Positions 1-6,623 of a stretch of 28,010 nucleotides of DNA are shown piece after piece. The first letter of the stretch is position 1, and the number at the start of each line of letters is the position of its first letter. Both the position numbers and the translations under genes were made by a program. Source of the stretch: CAYFUR01 sp964346275 (GTDB lineage: Bacteria; Sumerlaeota; Sumerlaeia; SLMS01); contig CAYFUR010000049.1 of NCBI GenBank assembly GCA_964346275.1, positions 1 to 28,010 on the forward strand, read 5' to 3'. The notes beneath the pieces are model-generated. The model did not search any database. It saw nothing but the letters and a program-made list of their open reading frames with translations, and was not told where the DNA came from.

Positions 1-36
1 TTTTCCCCAGGTTTTTCCACAGCCGCCTGGGGAAAA
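1..36. repeat. Perfect 11-bp inverted repeat at the window edge
   Basis: Bases 1-11 (TTTTCCCCAGG) are the exact reverse complement of 26-36, with a 14-base loop. The T bases come first and the A bases last, the reverse of a normal terminator, so this is not an obvious rho-independent terminator in either direction. The loop holds TTTTCCACA (13-21), which fits the relaxed DnaA-box pattern TTWTNCACA. A partial inverted copy (TGTGGAA) follows at 41-47. The repeat may continue beyond the left edge. Confidence 0.55.
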
Positions 37-72
37 CGTGTGTGGAACTTGTCAATTTCTGGGGAGAAACCA

Positions 73-110
73 ACAACCCCGGAGCAGTGAAATGCCGCCC
101 CCGGGGTTGT
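73..110 (-). terminator. Probable terminator hairpin after the MFS gene
   Basis: A perfect 10-bp stem (ACAACCCCGG at 73-82 with CCGGGGTTGT at 101-110) encloses an 18-base loop. It lies 25 bases past the stop codon of the minus-strand transporter. In the minus direction it is followed by a moderately T-rich run (TGGTTTCTCC); in the plus direction by GTATTTT. The large loop and imperfect T-tract make it a moderate candidate only. Confidence 0.5.
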
Positions 111-134
111 GTATTTTCCAATGCTGCGAAGCGG

Positions 135-2831
135 TCAGCCACCGCCATCCGAGGGCTGCGGCTCTTCCATTTGCTTTTCCGTGTGGGCTTTCTTACCGAA
201 GTCTGGGTCGATCTTCAGGAAAGGAATGAAGGCAATCCCGGGGAGGGTGAAAATCATCACCAGGATGAAGAACTCGGAGTAGCCGGTGAGTTCCTGGAGA
301 TAGCCAGCCCACATACCCGGGATCATGTAACCAAGAGCCATGGCGCCGGTGCAAAGAGCGTAGTGGGCCGTTTTGTATCGGCCCTGGGCGGCGAGGATCA
401 TCACCATCAGATAGGCCGTGAAGCCCAGCCCATAGCCGAAGGATTCGAACCCGACGACGCTGTTGATGGCAAAGCTGCGCGCTTCGATTCCTCCTTCCGA
501 TCCGAAAAGCGGATCTCCCGGCGAAGGCGCCATCTCGGAGAGATAAAGGTAAAGCAGATTGGGAAGGTGCATGAACGCGACCATGGGCCAGATGACTTTT
601 TTGAGGCCATAGCGCGCGATCATGAAACCACCGATTAGCCCACCGACGGTCAGCAGAGCGAGATAGACAATGCCGTTGGTGAAGGCGAATTCGCCCAGGG
701 TCATCGCCATGCCGTTGTTTTCCGCGACATCGAGAAGGAAGGGTCCCTTGACCTGGGCGAGCTGGGCCTCACCGAGTCGGAAAGTCAGCAGGAAACCGAG
801 GGTGATCCCCATTCCGGTTTTGCTGAAGAACGTGCCGAAAACTTCAGCAAAGCCGATCTGGCTGGCATCCGACAATGTATAGAAGAACGTCCTTGCCACG
901 TGCCAGAGCGGCGGCGTCCAGAGGATGATCGCGCCGATGGCGAGAAGAATCAGCAGGCGTCCGGCGGTGAAGAAGAAGGTGAATCCCTGGACCTCGATGG
1001 GACGGGGAGCCTCCCTTGCCAGGGTGACGATGCGGTCGAGTTCGGCGCGATTGAGGGCGGTTGGCTCTTCGCCTTCCTCGGCCATTTCGGATTCGATTTT
1101 TTCCGCGGCGGCCAGCGCCCCCAACAATCGATCCGCGTTTTCAGGCAATTCGTCGACAATGGCCGCGCTGCTTCGTGCGATCGCCGAGCCCACCTCCTCG
1201 CGCGTGCGGGGAAGGGTGGGCTCCTCCTCCGGTTCTTCGCCTTCTTCCGGCGCATCCGCATCTTCCGGCACCTGGGGGTTCAGCTCTTCCAACTGCTCGA
1301 AGAGTGTTCGCACCTGCTGGGTGCCATACACGGTATCGTCTTCGCGCACGGCGGAAATGGATTCCCAGATCCGCGCCTCCAGATCCGGGTCATCGGCAAT
1401 GCCCAGTTGCTCCAGGTATTCCTGGAACTTCAGGCCCTTGCGGAGTTCCGAGGCGGTCTGTACTTGGCCGGCATCGCGAATCTGGTCGGCGAGCGCGGCG
1501 AGTTCTTCGATGTCGACCGGTTGCTCCTCGGATTCCTCATCGGGAACGACAAATTCCTGGAGGTCCTGGAGGGCATCGACTTCAAGGGGACCAATGGTCA
1601 TGGCCATCACGTCCTCGCGAAGTTTGCCCATGCCCCAGTATAGACCATAGCCAATGGCCCAGGGAACGCCGATCGTGAGGCCAAGGAGAAGCAACGGCCA
1701 GAGGAAGTTCGGTTTGCTGCCCGGGGCAGTATAGTCGCTGTCGGGATAGGGCAGCAGGAACCTGTGGTAGACGAAGATACAGAGAAAGAAGATCGCGCAG
1801 CCGAAACAGACCAGCCACCAGCTGAAGGCGATATTTCCGGATTTGGCGATGAGAGCATCCTGGTCTCCGATTCCCGCTTTCTCCTCGACCGATATGGGAA
1901 CCGTGATTCCCTCCTGGCGGTTCTCTGGCGTGAAGACAAGGCGCTCGAATTCCTTGGGAATCTTGAAGCCGAAATCTCCTTCTTCAAATTCCAGAGTGAC
2001 AATTTTCTCCGTTCCCTCGTCCAGGGGCTGGGAGAGACGGACAGTCACATAAGTATTGCCGCCTTTGGGAACACCGATTCCCCCTTCGCCTTCCGCTTCG
2101 CCCCCTGCCGGCGCTTCCGGCTGGGGCATGATCTGGATGGATTGCTCTTCGGTTTCCGGCCAGTTCTGGAGCTGAAAAACGTCGTCAGCCGATTGTGCGG
2201 GCGCTTCGGCCGTTTCCCGTGACTCCGCAACAACGAGAGGAAGCCTCTGCTCCTCCAGGCCCGTCATGCTCTGAACGTAGCCTGCCAGGAAAACCAGCAC
2301 GCCATTAGAGAAAATCCACGCTCCGCGGAAGACGGTGGAGCGGACGCCGACAAAAAAGGCCTGCTGCTTCTCATTCAGGCCCATCATATAGTAGCCGTCG
2401 CAGGCGATGTCGTGGGTTGCGGCGGCGAACGCGAGGCCGAAGAGGAAGAAAACCGCGGGGACGAAGAATTGGCCGCTTGGCAGAAGGAGTGAGAACGCCG
2501 TTGCAACAAACGCGATGCCGACGAGGAACTGCATGGTGTAGGTCCAGCGGCGCTTCGTCCAATACTTGTCTACGAGAGGCCCCCAGAGCGGCTTGATCGT
2601 CCAGGGAAGCTGGAGCAGGCCGATCCAGAAGAGCGTCTTGCCGATGGGGACGCCCATCGTAAAGAAGATGATAACGAATAACTGGATTACAACGGTGTAT
2701 TGCAGGCCCTGGGCGAAATAGACGGTAGGCACCCAGCTCCAGGGCGTCACGCGCCGGCCCCTGCTATCCGGTTCACCCCGATGGACGCTGACTTCTTCCT
2801 CGATTTTCGGGGCGTTTTCGGCGTTGGCCAT
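135..2831 (-). CDS. AmpG-like MFS transporter with two large predicted periplasmic insert domains
   Basis: An 898-residue major facilitator permease. The first half resembles the AmpG/PAT group: a PWTIKPLWGPLVD segment near residue 76 and ATHDIACDGYYM near 138 match the AmpG-type signatures. AmpG proteins import muropeptides into the cytoplasm, but the substrate here is unknown. I count 12 standard helices plus an extra pair. Between helices 5 and 6 (about residues 188-335) lies an insert with a low-complexity Glu/Pro/Gly stretch and a Calx-beta-like beta-sandwich (about 258-318). Between the extra helices (about 410-618) lies a second, acidic, mostly helical insert. Both fall on the outer side by topology counting. 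Usual AmpG length is 400-500 residues. The ATG at 2831 is preferred over an upstream in-frame start because GGAGAG precedes it. It stands alone on its strand, divergent from the NAGPA gene. Family confident; specificity not. Confidence 0.85.
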   Translation of the reverse strand: MANAENAPKIEEEVSVHRGEPDSRGRRVTPWSWVPTVYFAQGLQYTVVIQLFVIIFFTMGVPIGKTLFWIGLLQLPWTIKPLWGPLVDKYWTKRRWTYTMQFLVGIAFVATAFSLLLPSGQFFVPAVFFLFGLAFAAATHDIACDGYYMMGLNEKQQAFFVGVRSTVFRGAWIFSNGVLVFLAGYVQSMTGLEEQRLPLVVAESRETAEAPAQSADDVFQLQNWPETEEQSIQIMPQPEAPAGGEAEGEGGIGVPKGGNTYVTVRLSQPLDEGTEKIVTLEFEEGDFGFKIPKEFERLVFTPENRQEGITVPISVEEKAGIGDQDALIAKSGNIAFSWWLVCFGCAIFFLCIFVYHRFLLPYPDSDYTAPGSKPNFLWPLLLLGLTIGVPWAIGYGLYWGMGKLREDVMAMTIGPLEVDALQDLQEFVVPDEESEEQPVDIEELAALADQIRDAGQVQTASELRKGLKFQEYLEQLGIADDPDLEARIWESISAVREDDTVYGTQQVRTLFEQLEELNPQVPEDADAPEEGEEPEEEPTLPRTREEVGSAIARSSAAIVDELPENADRLLGALAAAEKIESEMAEEGEEPTALNRAELDRIVTLAREAPRPIEVQGFTFFFTAGRLLILLAIGAIILWTPPLWHVARTFFYTLSDASQIGFAEVFGTFFSKTGMGITLGFLLTFRLGEAQLAQVKGPFLLDVAENNGMAMTLGEFAFTNGIVYLALLTVGGLIGGFMIARYGLKKVIWPMVAFMHLPNLLYLYLSEMAPSPGDPLFGSEGGIEARSFAINSVVGFESFGYGLGFTAYLMVMILAAQGRYKTAHYALCTGAMALGYMIPGMWAGYLQELTGYSEFFILVMIFTLPGIAFIPFLKIDPDFGKKAHTEKQMEEPQPSDGGG

Positions 2832-3114
2832 GACTCTCTCCGTATGTCGATCTGAACCATTGGGCGCACGGGCAAGGGCGCTTTGTGCGCCGCCGGTGTG
2901 CGCAAAAACTTCGCGGAATGTCACCATTCTGCCTGAGAGGCCGCAAGGAGAGAAATTCAGCGCGGTTTACCCGGAGTTTCGACGCCTGTTCCCATGGAAA
3001 TTCCCGGCCAAGGACCTTCAGAATCCGGGAGCCATTTCACTTGAGTTGATTCGCCGGGGGTGACAACTGTCGGGGGTGAGGAGTTTTTCTTCAATCATTC
3101 CTGGGAGTTTTTTC

Positions 3115-4923
3115 ATGGCCTTTTCGACACGGCGCTCCATGCGGGCGGCGGCGACCGCATTTCTTTTGATGGCATTTGCCTCGACTGCTCCGGCCCAGCT
3201 TCTCCAAGACGCTGTCTGGTTCGAACGCGAAGTCGGCGGCGGGATCATCTGGCATTACTATCAGTTCGATGACCTTTTCGGCGCCAAGCAAAGCGTTTCC
3301 TACATGGAAGCGGATCTTTCCAATCCGAACACGGCGCTGGAAGTCAATTATCGCGAAGCCGCCACCGGGCCCAATCCGGCGGTCTTTCCCCGCGCCCGCA
3401 CCAGCGTCCAGGCGCAGGAAATTACCGGCGCCAAAGCCGCCATCAACGGAACTTTTTTCAATACGTCCTCCTATGATCCGAACAATCCCAATGCTCCCTG
3501 GGGCGGCGGAGTAACTTACCTGAAAGTCGATGGGACGACGATCCATAACTTCGATGGATCGAATATCAATTCCTACGGCATGGGAATCCTCTTCGACAAC
3601 AAGACCGACCTGGAAATCAACCGCAAGCCCGGCGGTGGATGGAACAGCATCGATTCCGCCTGGGAGAACATGATGATCAATGGTCCGGTGCTTCTCGAGG
3701 ACGGAGTCGTTGAGTCCTACGATGCGGGGAACACTTTTGCCAATGCACGCCATCCCCGGTCGGCGATCGGCCTGACCGGTGACAACCGGCTGATCCTGAT
3801 GACCGTGGACGGGCGCACCTCTGAGGCCGCCGGTATGAGCTGCACCGAGCTGGCCAGCGTGCTCAAGGAACTCGGCTGCCAGGACGCCATCAACCTGGAC
3901 GGCGGCGGATCGACGACGCTCTGGGCCGCGGGTGAACCGGAAAACGGCGTGGTCAACTATCCGTCGGACAACGGCGCCTACGACCACCAGGGCGAGCGTT
4001 CTTGCGCCAATATCCTGGCGATTACATCCAACGGCCCGGTTTCCGCCGCCTGGGACGGGCGGCTGAACAGCCTGGACGCGCCGGTGCTTGCGCGCTCCGG
4101 CGAACCGATGACGGTCACCGCCGTCTATACGAATATCGGGACAGAGACCTGGACCGCCGATGGAGTGGCTATCGTCCCGAGCCGCGATTTCGGCCGGAAC
4201 AGCGAGTTTGTGCCCGATGGGTCTGAAGACACGTTCTTCACGATGGAGCCCTCGACCGTGCCGCCGGGTTCGCAAGCCACGTTCACCCTGGACCTTGTCC
4301 CCCCCGGCGTGAACGCCGACACCGTCTATACCGAAAGCTTCGCCCTGGAGCACGAGACAGAAGGTTACTTCGGGCCGCCGGACAATGCTCTGCGGATGAA
4401 CGTCACCGTGCGCCCCGAGCTGACGGGTGCTCCCCCGGCCATGATTGTCCAGGGCACGCCCACCGGCCCGAACAATCAGTGGTATTTTGAAACCTCCGGC
4501 AATTGGTCCAACTCCTCCGTCAGCTTCACGGCGCCGGGTGTATCGAATTCGGGCACCCAGCGTTACGTCTCCGCTTTCTCAACGGGACGGGAGGCCGCTT
4601 TCCGGCCCATCTTTGACGTGGCGGGTGTCTATACCGTGGAGGCCGCCTTCCCATCGAGCACGAACAGCATCGAAGTGGAATACAATGTGAACCACCAGGA
4701 CGGAACCTCCACCTTTACAATGGACCAGCATCCTTCCGCCGGGATGACGAACCAGTGGAACATGCTCGGCGAGTTTTCCTTTGGCACCGGTGTATCGGGC
4801 AGCGGGGGCGCTCACTCCGTAACCGTGGGCAATCCCACCGCGACCGGCAATCGCATCTACTCGGGCGCTGTGCGCTTTGACTTTGTGCGCGGAGACGGGA
4901 ACAGCGAATGGGTGCTGTATTGA
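3115..4923 (+). CDS. Exported phosphodiester glycosidase (NAGPA domain) with Ig-like and golvesin-type C-terminal domains
   Basis: A 602-residue exported protein. Residues 1-27 form a signal peptide ending in STAPA-Q. The NAGPA/DUF2233 domain spans about 55-305, with INGTFF (110-115), VDGR (231-234) and NLDGGGSTT (260-268), the hallmark motifs of enzymes that uncover GlcNAc-1-phosphodiesters. Next come an Ig-like domain resembling the NBR1/CARDB type (about 308-445) and a beta-sandwich resembling the golvesin C-terminal domain (about 448-590), probably for binding or attachment. The protein ends in NSEWVLY, one of the shared C-terminal tags discussed in the findings. The ATG at 3115 is chosen because GGGAG precedes it and the signal peptide begins there; a GTG at 3076 adds 13 residues with no clear function. 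The VCBS gene follows after 56 bases, so co-transcription is likely. The natural substrate cannot be read from sequence. Confidence 0.9.
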   Translation: MAFSTRRSMRAAATAFLLMAFASTAPAQLLQDAVWFEREVGGGIIWHYYQFDDLFGAKQSVSYMEADLSNPNTALEVNYREAATGPNPAVFPRARTSVQAQEITGAKAAINGTFFNTSSYDPNNPNAPWGGGVTYLKVDGTTIHNFDGSNINSYGMGILFDNKTDLEINRKPGGGWNSIDSAWENMMINGPVLLEDGVVESYDAGNTFANARHPRSAIGLTGDNRLILMTVDGRTSEAAGMSCTELASVLKELGCQDAINLDGGGSTTLWAAGEPENGVVNYPSDNGAYDHQGERSCANILAITSNGPVSAAWDGRLNSLDAPVLARSGEPMTVTAVYTNIGTETWTADGVAIVPSRDFGRNSEFVPDGSEDTFFTMEPSTVPPGSQATFTLDLVPPGVNADTVYTESFALEHETEGYFGPPDNALRMNVTVRPELTGAPPAMIVQGTPTGPNNQWYFETSGNWSNSSVSFTAPGVSNSGTQRYVSAFSTGREAAFRPIFDVAGVYTVEAAFPSSTNSIEVEYNVNHQDGTSTFTMDQHPSAGMTNQWNMLGEFSFGTGVSGSGGAHSVTVGNPTATGNRIYSGAVRFDFVRGDGNSEWVLY

Positions 4924-4979
4924 AAACAATGTGACTCGTTTGACCGGCCTGACTCTGAATCCAAGGAAGGGAGGGAGGC

Positions 4980-6131
4980 ATGTTCTCTCGCGCGAAACAC
5001 TTCAATCTCCTGGCATACAGCGCACTCTTTTTCGGGCTGATGGCCGCGGCAGGCGCCGAGAGCCCTTGGGCCGGTTTCTCTGATCCAATCGTTTCCGATG
5101 CCGGGGATCGTCCGTCGGACCTCTTTGCAGCCGATTTCAATGGAGACGGCCAGATGGATCTCGCGATGGCGTGCTGGGATTCTGGTCGAGCCACTGTGGT
5201 TTTGGGAAATGACGACGGAACATTCCAGCCTCCGGTGAGTTATCCCTCCGGCTCATCTCCGCGCGGCATGCACGGAGGTGATCTAAACGGAGACGGCGTT
5301 CTGGATCTTGCCGTGGCCAACGACGGCAGCCGCTTTATTTCTGTTTTGCCCGGCAATAACGATGGCACTTTCCAGGAAACAGAGACGGTCCCCATTCCTG
5401 AAGACGCACGGGAACTTTATCTCGCTGATATACGCGGCGATGAGCATCTGGATATTCTGGCAGTTTTGCCCTCCTCCAGCCAACTCTGCATCATCCCGGG
5501 CAATGGAGACGGGACATTCGAAGACCCCGCTGTTATCGATTCCCCTGCTTCTCCCCAGAGCCTGTCCGCAGCGGATTTTAATGGAGACACGTTGCTGGAT
5601 ATTGCAACTGCCAATTGGAGCAGCGAGAATGCGGCGGTCTTTATCAACCAGGGAGTCGGGTCATTCGACGAGCCCGACGCTTACCCAACCGGAGTCGCGG
5701 CCCACTCCATTATATCGGATGACTATAATGAAGATGGGCATCCCGACCTCGCGGTGGCAAACCGCTGGGGCGATACGATTTCCATTTTGATCGGCAAAGG
5801 AGACGGAACATTTGAAGATGCCGTGAATTACCCCACGGGGGATGAGCCTTGGACCGTCGTCTCGGCGGATTTTGACAAGGACGGCCATCTGGATCTGGCT
5901 GCCTCGAACTGGCAGGCCGACACCATTTCCCTCAACAGGGGGCGAGGAGACGGGACATTCGATGCGCCAGCCTATTATCCTATCGGCGAATCAGTCGCGG
6001 CGATATACGCCGCCGATTTTAATGGAGACGGCTGGGTGGACCTCGCAGGAGGAAAGGCCGAAGCCGACCAGGTCACGGTCATTCTGAATCAGGGGGCAGT
6101 TGCTCAGGCTTCCGGCTGGATGCTTCGATGA
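4980..6131 (+). CDS. Exported seven-repeat VCBS/FG-GAP beta-propeller protein
   Basis: A 383-residue protein with a signal peptide (cleavage near MAAAGA-E, residue 26). Seven repeats of about 50 residues each carry a calcium-loop motif of the DxNxDGxxDL type: DFNGDGQMDLA, DLNGDGVLDLA, DIRGDEHLDIL, DFNGDTLLDIA, DYNEDGHPDLA, DFDKDGHLDLA and DFNGDGWVDLA. Repeats 3 and 4 have weakened loops. Seven copies predict a complete seven-bladed propeller acting outside the cytoplasm, usually in ligand or protein binding rather than catalysis. Several repeats remain similar at DNA level around GGAGACGGNACATT (about 5510, 5805, 5948). After the last blade the protein adds only AVAQASGWMLR, matching the C-terminal tag of the NAGPA and GspG-like proteins. 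A strong AAGGGAGGGAGG ribosome site precedes the ATG. The partner is unknown. Confidence 0.9.
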   Translation: MFSRAKHFNLLAYSALFFGLMAAAGAESPWAGFSDPIVSDAGDRPSDLFAADFNGDGQMDLAMACWDSGRATVVLGNDDGTFQPPVSYPSGSSPRGMHGGDLNGDGVLDLAVANDGSRFISVLPGNNDGTFQETETVPIPEDARELYLADIRGDEHLDILAVLPSSSQLCIIPGNGDGTFEDPAVIDSPASPQSLSAADFNGDTLLDIATANWSSENAAVFINQGVGSFDEPDAYPTGVAAHSIISDDYNEDGHPDLAVANRWGDTISILIGKGDGTFEDAVNYPTGDEPWTVVSADFDKDGHLDLAASNWQADTISLNRGRGDGTFDAPAYYPIGESVAAIYAADFNGDGWVDLAGGKAEADQVTVILNQGAVAQASGWMLR

Positions 6132-6143
6132 GGCGGCGATGCA

Positions 6144-6623
6144 CTAACGCCCGGCTGCTTTCCCAGGCTTCCATGCCATGATGTCGACGTCGCTGCCGTG
6201 GTAGTGCTCGCGCTCGAATTGCTCCCACCCCAGGCGCTGGTAGAATGATTGCTGGTCCGGCGTAAAGAGATAGAGCGTCCTGGTTCCGATATCCGCAGCC
6301 TCTTCCATGACGCGCTGGACCAGTGCCGACCCAACGCCCCGGCGGCGGTATTCCGGAGCCGTATAGACACTGGCGAGCCAGGGGGAGAGGTCGCGCCGGG
6401 TTTCCATGTCGCATTCCACCAGGCTGGCGGAGCCGAGCAGCGTCTCGTCCTCGAGTGCCACGAACGTCACGCCGACGCGCCGTTTCCCCAGGGTTCTCTC
6501 CAGGAACTGTTCCTCCCGGGCAACCGAGGCGTCTTCCGGATGTAAATAGGCCCACTCCTGAAAGTGCCACTGGGCCAGGATCGGCAGATGCTCAGGATAA
6601 TCGGCGAGATATTCCAGGCGCAT
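6144..6623 (-). CDS. GNAT family N-acetyltransferase
   Basis: A 159-residue acetyltransferase of the GCN5-related fold. Motif A is clear: SVYTAPEYRRRGVGSALV (about residues 90-107) has the acetyl-CoA pyrophosphate-binding RxxGxG/A loop. It is followed by the helix and strand ending in TLYLFT and the motif-B region YQRLGW. The substrate, small molecule or protein, cannot be read. Its ATG overlaps the stop codon of the upstream molybdenum hydroxylase (TGATG on the minus strand), which indicates translational coupling and one mRNA. The open frame extends far upstream inside the hydroxylase gene, but that part is a frame shadow. The gene converges with the VCBS gene, with 12 bases between stop codons and no visible terminator. 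Confidence 0.88.
   Translation of the reverse strand: MRLEYLADYPEHLPILAQWHFQEWAYLHPEDASVAREEQFLERTLGKRRVGVTFVALEDETLLGSASLVECDMETRRDLSPWLASVYTAPEYRRRGVGSALVQRVMEEAADIGTRTLYLFTPDQQSFYQRLGWEQFEREHYHGSDVDIMAWKPGKAAGR

Noticed and set aside
2900..2945. Possible glycine riboswitch: the minus strand reads CTCTCAGGCA upstream of the MFS gene
   Set aside because: This matches a conserved 3' piece of the aptamer, but no partner GGAGAG segment and no convincing GCCGAAGGGG-type core lie upstream, so the fold cannot form.
3091..4353. Open frame of 420 codons on the minus strand, antisense to the NAGPA gene
   Set aside because: Shadow of a G+C-rich gene; the plus strand carries the signal peptide and NAGPA motifs.
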